Source of the DNA: Plantago ovata
Taxonomy: Eukaryota; Streptophyta; Magnoliopsida; Lamiales; Plantaginaceae
Direction: 5' to 3'
DNA: 64,000 nt
NCBI GenBank assembly: GCA_028274465.1
Contig: CM051458.1
Coordinates: 15,019,566-15,083,565, forward strand
The notes beneath the pieces were generated by a model. That model had not been told where the DNA came from and did not search any database. It saw only the letters and a list, made by a program, of their open reading frames with translations. Numbering within the stretch: position 1 is the stretch's first letter; each line of letters starts with the position of its first letter. Positions 10,628-22,389 of this stretch are shown here, piece by piece. The translations under genes and the position numbers were made by a program.

Positions 10628-12291
10628 ATGAGAAGTGTGGTTGATCTGACCAATAATGACCTTGTGAACTCTCAGGATAACATCCGTCATGTTAATCCTC
10701 CCGTTCCAAAACGCCCGTTGAATTTGGAATTTAATGGGACCTCAAGTAGACCGATTCAAGATAGACTCACCTTTCCATGGGAGACAAGGACTACTCAAGG
10801 TCAGACACAAGATGCTACAAGGTCCGAAGACTTAAGACAAGTGTTGCAAAGAAGGTAAGAGATTCACGCAGAAGGTACAAGAGCAATTCCAACATCAGGA
10901 ATAAGCACAACTCAGCAAGTCCCAGCTCAGGATGCGATAGTTACTACTATACATCGGTCCCAGGAACAAGCAAGAGATACCCAAGCTAGAGGTGGTCAAG
11001 CAAGACAAGAGGTGGAGAAACAATTGACACCAGAAGAGATAGCAAAAGAACAGAGGGAGCTCCTTAAAAAGATGAATGATCTGAGTAAGCAAATATCAAT
11101 AAAAGAGAAGGAGAGAGTCCAAATTAAGAACCCTTTGAGTTTGAAATCAGAAAAGAGCAAAAGAAACCGGACACTACCATACCTTCATTAGAGCAATATT
11201 ACAGAAAGTCTTGTCCCTATGGTTTCATAAGCAGGTTTGAAAATAGGATGGAGGCTTATGGGCATAATGAGAACATGTGCGCCTTAACGTTCCCAACTAC
11301 TCTTTTTGATGATGCAATGGAATGGTGGGGAAGGTTGGCACATGGATCAATCAAGAGCTATGAACAACTAAAAAGTGAGTTTGTTCACAAGTTCGAGAGG
11401 ATGAGGAAAATCAAAAAGCCGGCCACGGACCTCAAGAAGATCATTCAGGATCCCCAAGAGAATGTACGTCACTTTCTCGCGAGATTCAATGAGATAGCTA
11501 TGGAGGTTGAACCACATAGTGTCAAACAAAGAGCAATATACTTGTACGAAAATACAACTAACCAAAGGTTGCGAGACGTGATAGCCACAAATGGACAAAA
11601 TCTTGAAACAGATGAAGATTTTGATGAGATGTGCTCAAGCTTCAAAAACTCTGAAGATTTTAGAGAAAATGCGCAGAGCAGAGCCGGATACAAAAAAGAT
11701 AAGGAACCAGTCAAGCAAAACAATGCTCCAAAGGTCAGAAAGCAAGATCAAAGAGGGGGCAAAGATGGGAGAAACCATTTCCCAAGAGAGAGAACTCCTC
11801 CAAGAAGATATACATATTACACAACTTTAAATCGACCAAGATCCGACATCTTGTCATCGATAGTTGAGCAAAAGATGAATATCAAATGGCCAAAGCCCAT
11901 ACAACCATCAGAGAGATCTGAAAGTTCCAGATTTTATTGTAAATTTCATAGAGGGAAAGGTCATGACACTGAAGATTGTATGTGGCTGAAAACTGAGATA
12001 GCGGGATTAGTCAGAGATGGCTATTTGAGAAAGTTTGAGGCCAGAGAGGAACAATCAAGACATGACCGAAGAGATCGACAGAGAAAGGAAAGAAAGGAGG
12101 AAGATAGAGAAGGGAGATATGAGGATAAAGGGAAGAGCAGAGAGCGAGATTATCATCGGAGGAACAAGGATAGACAAAGGGATGAAGATGAAGATGATGA
12201 CAACTTGCCAAGATTTGGAGTCATAACCATATCAGGAGGACCAGCAGGGGAGACACAAGGAAAGCAAGAGAGAAAACAGCCTCATATCTAA
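10628..12291 (+). pseudogene. Tat-type Gag (left copy)
   Basis: Encodes the capsid/nucleocapsid precursor. The N-terminal part (10628-10858) and the following part (from about 10858, EIHAEGTRAIPTSG) are in different frames, so at least one frameshift exists. A charged coiled-coil segment (LTPEEIAKEQRELLKKMNDL) precedes the conserved gag core from 11248: YGHNENMCALTFPTTLFDDA, MEWWGRLAHGSIKSYEQLK, FVHKFER and VRHFLARFNEI. A C-terminal knuckle-like motif, FYCKFHRGKGHDTEDC (about 11932-11980), is the form usual in Tat elements, and a long Arg/Glu-rich tail follows. The open stretch 11248-12291 is 347 residues. Confidence 0.88.
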
Positions 12292-12299
12292 TAGAGATT

Positions 12300-12800
12300 G
12301 TCGATGCATATGGGGACCCATGTGTAAAAGCTTCAGCTGGAAATAAAATAACATTCGACGACAGCGAGATCCCAAATCAGAGCCCTTGCGATGGAGACAC
12401 TGAAAAGCCAGATGTACCCTTGGTAATCTCGACGAATATCGCAGCCTATACGGTAAGGAAGGTTCTTGTTGATACGGGAAGCTCAGTCAATGTTATATTG
12501 CTAAGGACGTTGAAAAGAATGAGAGTTGATCTGAGAGAGATGGAAAAGGTGGGGAGTTTCTTAGTTGGTTTTGGAGGCGAACAAATTACCCATTGGGGAG
12601 AGTTTACTTGAAAGTGTCCCTAGGTACAAAGCCACAAAGAGTAACACGACATATACCATTCCTAGTAGTGGATATTGAATTCTCTTACCAAGTAGTGCTA
12701 GGTAGACCAGCTCTTAGAGTCTTCCAAGCAGTAGCATCAACTCTACATAATAGAGTGAAATTTGCTACACCGGCTGGAATAGGACAAGAAGTGGGAAACA
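12300..12800 (+). pseudogene. Tat-type aspartic protease (left copy)
   Basis: The retropepsin active-site motif VLVDTGSSVNVI lies at about 12460-12500, followed by VGFGGE and the flap/C-terminal motif SYQVVLGRPALRVFQAV (about 12690-12730). A one-base change near 12590 splits the domain between two frames; the right-hand copy reads GGEQIYPLGRVYLK there in a longer open stretch. It would process the Gag-Pol precursor. A basic linker (KEAPTKKRKISPS) leads on to RT. Confidence 0.82.
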
Positions 12801-13200
12801 TAAATCGAGCTTGGGAGTGTTATACTCTCTCGGTCATAAGGAACTCACTTTCAAAGGAAGAGACAAGAGACCGCCAGTCAAGAGATGAGAGGGAATTGTT
12901 TGTCATCAAAGAAGCACCAACAAAAAAGCGAAAGATAAGTCCGTCACTTACTAAGGGCCAAAGAAGAGAGCAAGCTCGAAAAGCTAGAGAGGAGCCCACA
13001 AAGGGAGAAATTCAACTGGAGGAGTACAAGGTTATTCCTGAGGAGTCCGTCGCTCCAACTCCTAAGAAAAGGTTCTTACAGCAAAATAAGATACAACCCA
13101 AAGAGACAATCAGGGAAGTGCAGATCATAGATGGAGATCCTGAAAAAACAACAAGGATTGGGACAGAGATGGAATGGGAAGTTGAGTGTAAGCTAGTAGC

Positions 13201-14087
13201 GTGTTTGAAGGAGAACGCGGATGTGTTTGCTTGGAGCACAATGACTTGGTAGGGATTGATCCGTCTGTAGCTGTTCACCGGCTGAACATGGACCCGAAGA
13301 TCACACACATAAGGCAGAAGAGAACTAACTTTGGACCAAAGCAAGAGGCTATTATCGCCGCAGAGGTAGAGAGATTGTTGAAAGCCGGACACATTGAGGA
13401 GGTTCGCTATTCAAATTGGGTTTGCAATGTGGTGTTAGTGGAAAAGCCAGGGACCGGGAAATGGAGGATGTGTAATAACTTTACACGACTCAACAAATTT
13501 TGCCCAAAGATCCTTACCCTCTCCCAAGGATAGATCAATTGGTTGATTCAACAGCAGGATGTGCTCTATTGAGTTTTATGGACGCATATCAAGGCTTTTA
13601 CCAAATCAAGATGGCAAAAGAGGATATCCCAAAAACATCATTTTTTGCAGCTGGAGGTGTTTATTGCTTCAAGGTCATGCCATTCGGGTTGAAAAATGCA
13701 GGAGCTACTTACCAAAGACTTGTGAACCAAATGTTCAAAGAAGAGCTAGACAAGACGATGGAAGTTTACGTGGATGACATGCTTGTGAAGAGCAAGACAG
13801 AGGTTGATCATATAGCCCATTTGAACAAGTGTTTTGCTATCTTGAGAAAATATGGGATGAAACTTAACCCCGCGAAATGCACTTTCGGGGTGAAAGGGAG
13901 AAAGTTCTTGGGTTATATGGTCATAGAAAGAGGAATAGAAGCAAACCCCGAGAAGATTAAGGCAATACAAGATTTACCGCACCCAACGACACATCACGAG
14001 GTACAACAGTTAGCAGGGAAGGTAATTGCTTTGAGCCGTTTCATCTCTCGCTTCGCGGAAAGAACCTCCCATTCTTTAGAGTTTTGA
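13201..14087 (+). pseudogene. Tat-type reverse transcriptase (left copy)
   Basis: RT motifs appear in order: VLVEKPGTGKWRMC, FTRLNKFCPK, LLSFMDAYQGFYQIKMAKED, VMPFGLKNAGATYQ and the catalytic MEVYVDDMLVKSK (about 13755-13793). Three of four A residues between CCC and G at about 13503-13507 shift the frame here, while the right-hand copy has the full run and stays open. A further missing A near 13240 disrupts the upstream linker. Catalytic residues are intact, so the breaks look like single-base indels and possibly read errors. Confidence 0.9.
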
Positions 14088-14094
14088 GAAAAAC

Positions 14095-14590
14095 AGAAAA
14101 AGAGAAAAAGGACAAGGCAAGCTTCGTATGGAACGCGGAATGTCGACAAGCCTTCGAAGATTTGAAGAATTATCTTCAATATCCACCTCTGTTGTCCAAC
14201 CATTAGATGGAGAGCCGCTCTACTTATACTTGGCATTCGCACATGAAGCGATAAGCTCAGTTTTGGTAAGGATTCAAGGAGTTGATTGCCTCCCAATTTA
14301 CTATGTGAGTAAAGCTTTGGTCCCTGCAGAAACGAGGTACTTAGACATGGAAAAGCTAGCATATGCTTTGCTTTATACCTCAAGAAAGTTGAAGCCTTAC
14401 TTTAGATCTCACAAAGTAATTGTGTTAACTCATGAGCCCCTGAAGCAAGTGTTAGGGAACCCGGAACATTCGGGAAGGTTGGCAAATGGGCAATTGAATT
14501 GAGTGAACATGAGATAGACTTTCAAGCTCCGTCGGCTAAGAAAGCACAAGTAATAGAGGATTTCATAGTGGAATTCCCATCCAGATCTAC
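14095..14590 (+). pseudogene. First (degenerate) RNase H domain (left copy)
   Basis: Ty3-type RNase H follows RT: FVWNAECRQAFEDLKNYL, PLYLYLAFAHEAISSVLVR, LPIYYVSKALVPAETRYLDM, EKLAYALLY and HKVIVLTHEPLKQVLG. The first catalytic aspartate, normally in the strand equivalent to LYLYLAFAHEA, is missing, as is usual for this domain in Tat elements, where it survives as an RT connection. Frame breaks lie at about 14085 and 14490. Confidence 0.8.
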
Positions 14591-14724
14591 TCCCATCATC
14601 ATAGAAGAGGAAGAGAGCATGATAGCATCCGTCATGACTTTGGAGGAAGCTCAAGATCTTCAGCCTAAGGAAGGAAGAGAGGTAAGCCAAGTGGAAGGCA
14701 GAACTGAGGAGAAAAAGGAGATAG

Positions 14725-15125
14725 GGAATATTGGGAAATGAAAGTTGATGGTTCTTCACTAACAACCATGGGGGGCGCAGGAGTGTATTTCGCAGGACCA
14801 AGAGGAGCGGAGTTAGAGTTTGCCATATCTCTACCATTCAAAGTGACTAACAATGAAGCAGAGTACGAAGCACTTTTAATTGGGATCAAGATAGCCAAAG
14901 CATTGGGAGTGGAATACTTAGAAGCATACACAGACTCACAATTAGTCGAGTATCAATACCGGGGACAGTTTGAAGCAACACACCCGAGCATGAGAAGCTA
15001 CCTGGCCCTATTTAAAGAAGAAGCCGAAGAGTTCAAAGAGTTTCACTTAAGCTTGATACCTAGAAAGGAAAATGATAGAGCGGACGTACTAGCAAAGTAT
15101 GCGTCAACTTCAGGAGCAATAGACA
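14725..15125 (+). CDS. Second, archaeal-type RNase H domain (left copy)
   Basis: Reads MKVDGSSLTTMGGAGVYFAG, VTNNEAEYEALLIGI, EAYTDSQLVEYQYRG and PRKENDRADVLAKYAS. The D-E-D-D catalytic set is visible in VDGSS, NNEAEYEAL, YTDSQL and DRADVLA. A second RNase H between the first one and integrase is diagnostic for Tat elements and supplies the active nuclease for removing the RNA template. The domain itself is uninterrupted and continues in frame into the integrase N-terminus (open 14738-15502). Confidence 0.88.
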
Positions 15126-16436
15126 CAAGGAGGATAATGTTGATGGAGCAAACTAAGCCGTCCGTCATGGTCGAAGAGCAGCTCATCTTGAGTATCGAGG
15201 AAGATGATAATTGGATGCAGGACATCAGAAGATATTTGACTAAGGGAGAACTTCCATTTAGTAAGGTGCACGCGAGAAGGGTGGTTGCACGGTCACTGAG
15301 ATACTTGATGATTGGCAATGATATGTACAGAAGATCATTCGTAGGCACTCACTTAAGATGTTTAACAAATTTGGAAGCGAAACAGATTCTAGTAGAAGTG
15401 CATGAGGGAAGTTGTGGAAATCACTCTGGAGGAAGGTCATTAGCTCAGAAGGTTTTGAGGCAAGGATACTACTGGCCGAAGATCATCGCAGATGCTATCT
15501 GATACGCCAAAGCTTGTACGGAATGCCAGAAGTATGCCAAGCAAAGCACAAAGCCAGCCAGAGAGCTCAAGCCAACTATAATCACTTGCCCATTTGATAG
15601 ATGGAGCATTGATATAATAGGGCCATTACCAAAAGGAACGGGGCAGAAGAAGAGTTCCTAATTGTAGCAGTTGAGTATTTTCCAAATGGGTTGAGGCAGA
15701 GGTGGTATCCATGATTTCAGAAAATAAGGTGCTAGACTTCATTTGGAAGAATATGGTGTGCGATTTGGACTACCAAGAATCATAGTCTCGGACAATGGTA
15801 CACAATTCTCAGGGAAAAAGCTCAAGGAGTGGTGCAAAAAGATGAAGATAGAGCAAAGGTTCACGTCAGTGTACTACCCACAGTCAAACGGTCAAGTGGA
15901 GAGAACCAACCGGACATTGGTAGAGCTAATTGAGAAGAGACTTAAAGCATGCCAAGGAGATTGGGTAGGAACTAGATGGAGTCCTTTGGGCATACAGGAC
16001 TACTTCAAGAACAACAACTCAAGAAACACTATTTCACTTGGTCTACGGGTCAGAGCTGTGATCCCAGCAGAAGCAGTGGTGGAGACCCTAAGGATCCAAG
16101 GTTATGAACCGGGAGACAACCACGATGCAAGAATGCTGGATTTAGATACGTTGGAAGAGGTAAGGAGCAAAACTTTAGCGAGGATCATAAACTACCAAAA
16201 CAGAGTGGCAAGGAGCTACAACAAGAATGTGAAGAACAGAGAACTTCAAGTGAGAGACTTGGTGCTGAGGAAAGCAACACAGCAAGATGGAGTGGGCAAA
16301 CTTGAGCCAAAATGGAGAGAGCCGTACAAAATAACCAAGGCAAAACAAATGGCAGCTACGAGCTAGCAGATGGAGAAGACAAAGGATGGAAGAGACCTTG
16401 GAACATCAAGTACCTAAGGAAATTCTAAACTTAGGA
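15126..16436 (+). pseudogene. Tat-type integrase (left copy)
   Basis: The N-terminal HHCC zinc domain (VHEGSCGNHSGG, ACTECQKYAKQS) is followed by the DDE core: RWSIDIIGPLPKG, LPRIIVSDNGTQFSGKKL and YYPQSNGQVERTNRTLVEL. A C-terminal segment PKWREPYKITKAK is the usual end. A TGA at 15500-15502 (Arg in relatives) lies between the HH and CC halves, and one base is missing near 15760 before RFGLPRIIVSD. Both defects recur in the right-hand copy. Extra single-base changes near 15655 and 16020 are private to this copy. Confidence 0.88.
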
Positions 16437-16734
16437 AAAGAAGAGCAGAAATGGGAGAGTAGAAGATCACCTAGGAACTTTGTTATTTTGCTTTAATTTC
16501 CTTTTTGAACCTTTTATTTGTTTAAAGAGAGTTGTAATGATTTCCGTCAAATCCATTAGCAGCTACTTATGAACAATTCAGTTTTATGCAAAGTTATTGC
16601 AACCTTAACATCTTAGATTTACGTCAAATCCACAAATTGGAGCGAAAAAAGAATGTAAAGATCATAATAAAAAGTCAAAAGAAGAAGAAGAGAAAGAGTA
16701 AAGATTTATTGAAATTAGTCAATAAACAAGCAAG
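16437..16734 (+). other. Spacer between integrase and tandem repeats (left copy)
   Basis: Non-coding 3' untranslated sequence of the Tat element, nearly identical to 24735-25032. A T-rich run near 16480-16525 and the phrase ttccgtcaaatcc at 16541 and again near 16620 are the only visible structure. Confidence 0.6.
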
Positions 16735-17167
16735 AGACAGAAAATTTTCACCGGGAAAATTTTTAGGTCTCAACATACTAAAATAAGTACCGTGTGAGCT
16801 TCGCATATTTTACGTCAAAAGAGCGTCGGATAGGAGATGCGGGTCGAGACAGAAAATTTTCACCGGGAAAATTTTTAGGTCTCAACTTATTAAAATAAGT
16901 ACGTGAGCTTCGCATATTTTACGTCAAAAGAGCGTCGGATAGGAGATGCGGGTCGAGACAGAAATTTTCACCGGAAAATTTTTTAGGTCTCAACTTATTA
17001 AAATAAGTACCATGTGAGCTTCACATATTTTACGTCAAAAGAGCGTCGGATAGGAGATACGGGTCGAGACAGAAAATTTTCACGAGAAATTTTTAGGTCT
17101 CAACTTATTAAAATAAGTACCGTGAGAGCTTCGCATATTTTACGTCAAAAAGCGTCGGATAAGAGAT
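16735..17167 (+). repeat. Tandem array of ~110-bp hairpin-bearing units (left copy)
   Basis: Four units with a period near 110 bp. Each carries a palindromic core: GAGACAGAAAATTTTC, then a short loop, then its complement GGAAAATTTT and GGTCTC, followed by TTCGCATATTTTACGTC and GAGCGTCGGATAGGAGATG. The array lies between the pol 3' end and the antisense gene, where Tat elements often carry variable tandem repeats. Confidence 0.88.
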
Positions 17168-17710
17168 GACGGAACACGTCAAAGAAAATTTACACAGAGG
17201 AGTTTCCGTACCTCGAGGACTTGGAAACTTGAATCAAGTTTTAATTTGTCAAGCAGATTAACAGTCTGAACCTTGGAAACTTGAAACAAGTTTTTATTAA
17301 TTAATCGGGTTAATTATCCGATTCTTGGAAACTTGACACAATTTTTAATTGGTCAGTCGGAATAAGAAGAGGGAGAGAAAGAACTAGTTGCAAAAAACTT
17401 TTTCTGGTTAATAGCCCGAACCTAGAAGACTTGAGAAAGAAAGCGAAGAGATCTTAAATCAAGACCCGGGAGTTAGGTTCATAAAGAGCACCGAACTGGG
17501 AAAGATACAGATGATTCCGTCAAACTGAATTATTATTAACAAATGATAATTTAGATTCATAAAGGGTTCCGAAGCATAAAGACTTGTTCGAAATAACAAA
17601 TTCAAAGAGGCATACCTCCGCAAATTAAATTTGTTCCGACACTAAAAAAAGATAACAATTGTTCAAGTTACAAGTTACTTCGGGGCATACCCCGGTATAC
17701 GAAAGAGGTT
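17168..17710 (+). repeat. Degenerate 52-bp repeats and spacer (left copy)
   Basis: Three spaced copies of CTTGGAAACTTGA with a trailing CAAG (about 17220, 17272 and 17324; CTTG and CAAG make a weak palindrome), then unstructured AT-rich sequence up to the end of the antisense ORF. Matches 25466-26012. Confidence 0.65.
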
Positions 17711-19069
17711 CTAATCGTCGCGAGTCCGAGATTGAGAAAACACCGAAGACTCATCATTGTCATCAACTTGATCATGATTATCTTGGTCCATAGCCTCAAG
17801 AGTCATCCGGGCCATAACCTCCGCAGCAGCTCGAGCCAGATCCTCTAAATGTAACTTCCAGCTGAGCCAAGGTAAAGGGGCATACGGATCCTTGTTTAGC
17901 TCAGTAACAGTCGGAAACGGAGGAATGTAGAAGTTCTTCTTAAAAGAGCTCTCAACGTTTCCGGCTGCCCAACTTTCTGGATCTTCCTCACGCCTCCGGA
18001 TCTCCTCCTTTCCCGAGTTTTTTCCCAATCCTTGCATAGAGTCTTGACCTCTTCAAATAGGTTGTATTCCGCAGGACGACCAATTACCGGATGGGGGAGA
18101 TTCAGCCAAGCACGGTTCTCCTCATATTTTTCGAAGGACATGAGATACCAGTACCGGAGGATATCAGGAACGAACCCGGGAAGGCGAGGCTCTTGGTTTG
18201 TGAACTTTAAATCATCACCCTCCGAAGCTATGAGACTTACGAATTCATCCTGGCCAAGCTCATCATTGTTGATGGTCGGAATTTGTGGATCTTCTTAACC
18301 ATCCGGCCCTTTGAAAATATCGAGCTTATTAGCCTCCCAATCATGATCCGCTGGAACGAGGCCCACAACTTCAAGTTGTCCGAGGCAGGCACTGAATCCG
18401 TCCACCCGAGCCTTGTCATATCCCATGGCCTTAGCATACTTGAATGAGACGCTCTTGAGGAAGTCTTGGACAGTATCCTCCGGGAGCCTACGAATCCGAT
18501 CATCAAAGCGTGATGGAAATGCTCGAGCATATTCATGCAGCATGCGTAGCTTTCCTGTTGATCACTGATCAAGGCCAGGAACCCTTCAACCTCCTTCCGC
18601 TGCGCTTCATAGGCGGACCGTAGCTTGGATAACTCTTCACGGAGCTTAGAAGTCTCGACGACTGTTTCCGCAGCTCCAGCACTTCACCTTCAAGAAGGGC
18701 ATCTTCAATAACTTAGCCTCTGCGTCCTGTAGGCTAGATTGGACTTGAGAAAGCTTCTCTGAAAGGCAATCCTCTTGAGCTCGGAAGCATGTAAGTCTCT
18801 CTAAGGTGGACTTCTGATTCTGAGCAGCAACGGAGATACCACGAACCGCCAAGCCAAGCTGCAAAAGAATTGGTTAAGAAAGATAGAAAGAAGGAACGAA
18901 AAAAATACAACTCAAGGTACGGAACATTACCTGAGAGAAAGATTCTTTCCAGTAAGCGGATGCGGTCCGACTCATCAAGAGAGGCAATGCGGACGATCTC
19001 CGGTTTCACGATCGAAATCCGCCTCATCAGCATAAACCGCCGGACCAGTACCCCTCCTTTTCTTCGACT
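17711..19069 (-). pseudogene. Antisense Tat extra ORF, C-terminal part (left copy, cut by the gap)
   Basis: Same gene as the complete one at 26013-29490, here truncated at the N gap. From the gap leftwards it shows the basic segment with SRRKG-type residues, an intron near 18860-18935, a coiled coil (SQVQSSLQDAEAKL) and the C-terminal domain ending SQSRTRDD. The same in-frame TAA (18295-18297) as in the other copy splits the C-terminus. Additional single-base indels are present. Confidence 0.8.
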
Positions 19070-19169
19070 NNNNNNNNNNNNNNNNNNNNNNNNNNNNNNN
19101 NNNNNNNNNNNNNNNNNNNNNNNNNNNNNNNNNNNNNNNNNNNNNNNNNNNNNNNNNNNNNNNNNNNNN
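19070..19169. other. Assembly gap (100 N)
   Basis: Exactly 100 N, the conventional size for a gap of unknown length. The sequence to its left ends in the antisense ORF at a point that matches 27378-27383 on the right contig. The sequence to its right starts in gag at a point that matches about 10855 on the left contig, so the contig ends overlap instead of flanking missing sequence. Confidence 0.97.
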
Positions 19170-20600
19170 AAGAGATTCACGAGAAGGTACAAGAGCAATT
19201 CCAACATCAGGAATAAGCAAACTCAGCAAGTCCCAGCTCAGGATGCGATAGTTACTACTATACATCGGTCCAGGCCCAGACAACAAGCAAGAGATACCCA
19301 AGCTAGAGGTGGTCAAGCAAGACAAGAGGTGGAGAAACAATTGACACCAGAAGAGATAGCAAAAGAACAGAGGGAGCTCCTAAAAAGATGAATGATCTGA
19401 GTAAGCAAATATCAATAAAAGAGAAGGAGAGAGTCCAAATAAGAACCCTTTGAGTTGGAAATCAGAAAAGAGCAAAAGAAACCGGACACTACCATACCTT
19501 CATTAGAGCAATATTACGGAAAGTCTTGTCCCTATGGTTTTCATAAGCAGGTTTGAAATAGGATGGAGGCTTATGGGCATAATGAGAACATGTGCGCCTT
19601 AACGTTCCCAATACTCTTTTGATGATGCAATGGAATGGTGGGAAGGTTGGCAATGGATCAATCAAGAGCTATGAACAACTAAAAAGTGAGTTTGTTTCAC
19701 GTTCGAGAGGATGAGGAAAATCAAAAAGCCGGCCACGGACCTCAAGAAGATCATTCAGGATCCCCAAGAGAATGTACGTCACTTTCTCGCGAGATTCAAT
19801 GAGATAGCTATGGAGGTTGAACCACATAGTGTCAAACAAAGAGCAATATACTTGTACGAAAATACAACTAACCAAAGGTTGCGAGACGTGATAGCCACAA
19901 ATGGACAAAATCTTGAAACAGATGAAGATTTTGATGAGATGTGCTCAAGCTTCAAAAACTCTGAAGATTTTAGAGAAAATGCGCAGAGCAGAGCCGGATA
20001 CAAAAAGATAAGGAACCAGTCAAGCAAAACAATGCTCCAAAGGTCAGAAAGCAAGATCAAAGAGGGGGCAAAGATGGGAGAAACCATTTCCCAAGAGAGA
20101 GAACTCCTCCAAGAAGATATACATATTACACAACTTTAAATCGACCAAGATCCGACATCTTGTCATCGATAGTTGAGCAAAAGATGAATATCAAATGGCC
20201 AAAGCCATACAACCATCAGAGAGATCTGAAAGTTCCAGATTTTATTGTAAATTTCATAGAGGGAAAGGTCATGACACTGAAGATTGTATGTGGCTGAAAA
20301 CTGAGATAGCGGGATTAGTCAGAGATGGCTATTTGAGAAAGTTTGAGGCCAGAGAGGAACAATCAGACATGACCGAAGAGATCGACAGAGAAAGGAAAGA
20401 AAGGAGGAAGATAGAGAAGGGAGATATGAGGATAAAGGGAAGAGCAGAGAGCGAGATTATCATCGGAGGAACAAGGATAGACAAAGGGATGAAGATGAAG
20501 ATGATGACAACTTGCCAAGATTTGGAGTCATAACCATATCAGGAGGACCAGCAGGGAGACACAAGGAAAGCAAGAGAGAAAACAGCCTCATATCTAAGAG
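19170..20600 (+). pseudogene. Tat-type Gag (right copy)
   Basis: Begins at the gap in the coiled-coil region and repeats the left copy. The core (VRHFLARFNEI, NTTNQRLRDVIATNG) and knuckle (FYCKFHRGKGHDTEDC at about 20238-20290) are present. Frame changes from single-base indels occur near 19440, 19610-19630, 19695, 20005 and 20365; most fall in homopolymers and differ from the left copy, which is open over the equivalent of 11248-12291. Confidence 0.85.
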
Positions 20601-21430
20601 AGATTGTCGATGCATATGGGGACCCATGTGTAAAAGCTTCAGCTGGAAATAAAATAACATTCGACGACAGCGAGATCCCAAATCAGAGCCCTTGCGATGG
20701 AGACACTGAAAAGCCAGATGTACCCTTGGTAATCTCGACGGATATCGCAACCTATACGGTAAGGAAGGTTCTTGTTGATACGGGAAGCTCAGTCAATGTT
20801 ATATTGCTAAGGACGTTGAAAAGAATGAGAGTTGATCTGAGAGAGATGGAAAAGGTGGGGAGTTCCTTAGTTGGTTTTGGAGGCGAACAAATTTACCCAT
20901 TGGGGAGAGTTTACTTGAAAGTGTCCCTAGGTACAAAGCCACAAAGAGTACACGACATATACCATTCCTAGTAGTGGATATTGAATTCTCTTACCAAGTA
21001 GTGCTAGGTAGACCAGCTCTTAGAGTCTTCCAGCAGTAGCATCAACTCTACATAATAGAGTGAAATTTGCTACACCGGCTGGAATAGGACAAGAAGTGGG
21101 AAACATAAATCGAGCTTGGGAGTGTTATACTCTCTCGGTCATAAGGAACTCACTTTCAAAGGAAGAGACAAGAGACCGCAAGTCAAGAGATGAGAGGGAA
21201 TTGTTTGTCATCAAAGAAGCACCAACAAAAAAGCGAAAGATAAGTCCGTCACTTACTAAGGGCCAAAGAAGAGAGCAAGCTCGAAAAGCTAGAGAGGAGC
21301 CCACAAAGGGAGAAATTCAACTGGAGGAGTACAAGGTTATTCCTGAGGAGTCCGTCGCTCCAACTCCTAAGAAAAGGTTCTTACAGCAAAATAAGATACA
21401 ACCCAAGAGACAATCAGGGAAGTGCAGATC
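20560..21430 (+). pseudogene. Tat-type aspartic protease and linker (right copy)
   Basis: The active site VLVDTGSSVNVI sits at about 20768-20805 and GGEQIYPLGRVYLK is intact, where the left copy is shifted. One base is missing near 20950 before HIPFLVVD and another in FQAVAS near 21030. The basic linker (APTKKRKISPS) then leads to RT. Confidence 0.82.
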
Positions 21431-21479
21431 ATAAATGGAGATCCTGAAAAACAAAACAGGATTGGGACAGAGATGGAAT

Positions 21480-22389
21480 GGGAAGTTGAGTGTAAGCTAG
21501 TAGCGTGTTTGAAGGAGAACGCGGATGTGTTTGCTTGGAGCACAAATGACTTGGTAGGGATTGATCCGTCTGTAGCTGTTCACCGGGAACATGGACCCGA
21601 AGATCACACACATAAGGCAGAAGAGAACTAACTTTGGACCAAAGCAAGAGGCTATTATCGCCGCAGAGGTAGAGAGATTGTTGAAAGCCGGACACATTGA
21701 GGAGGTTCGCTATTCAAATTGGGTTTGCAATGTGGTGTTAGTGGAAAAGCCAGGGACCGGGAAATGGAGGATGTGTAATAACTTTACACGACTCAACAAA
21801 TTTTGCCCAAAAGATCCTTACCCTCTCCCAAGGATAGATCAATTGGTTGATTCAACAGCAGGATGTGCTCTATTGAGTTTTATGGACGCATATCAAGGCT
21901 TTTACCAAATCAAGATGGCAAAAGAGGATATCCCAAAAACATCATTTTTTGCAGCTGGAGGTGTTATTGCTTCAAGGTCATGCCATTCGGGTTGAAAAAT
22001 GCAGGAGCTACTTACCAAGACTTGTGAACCAAATGTTCAAAGAAGAGCTAGGCAAGACGATGGAAGTTTACGTGGATGACATGCTTGTGAAGAGCAAGAC
22101 AGAGGTTGATCATATAGCCCATTTGAACAAGTGTTTTGCTATCTTGAGAAAATATGGGATGAAACTTAACCCCGCGAAATGCACTTTCGGGGTGAAAGGG
22201 GGAAAGTTCTTGGGTTATATGGTCATAGAAAGAGGAATAGAAGCAAACCCCGAGAAGATTAAGGCAATACAAGATTTACCGCACCCAACGACACATCACG
22301 AGGTACAACAGTTAGTAGGGAAGGTAATTGCTTTGAGCCGTTTCATCTCTCGCTCCGCGGAAAGAACCTCCCATTCTTTAGAGTTTTGA
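21480..22389 (+). pseudogene. Tat-type reverse transcriptase (right copy)
   Basis: All RT motifs are readable: FTRLNKFCPKDPYPLPRIDQ in one frame (the left copy is shifted here), LLSFMDAYQGFYQIKMAKED, then a one-base deletion near 21965 before MPFGLKNAGA and another near 22018, then MEVYVDDMLVKSK (about 22060-22100). Catalytic YVDD is intact. Combining the copies shows that neither carries all of the breaks. Confidence 0.9.

Noticed and set aside
16735..17167. CRISPR-like array
   Set aside because: Plant DNA; the units are contiguous tandem repeats of about 110 bp without unique spacers and belong to a retrotransposon.
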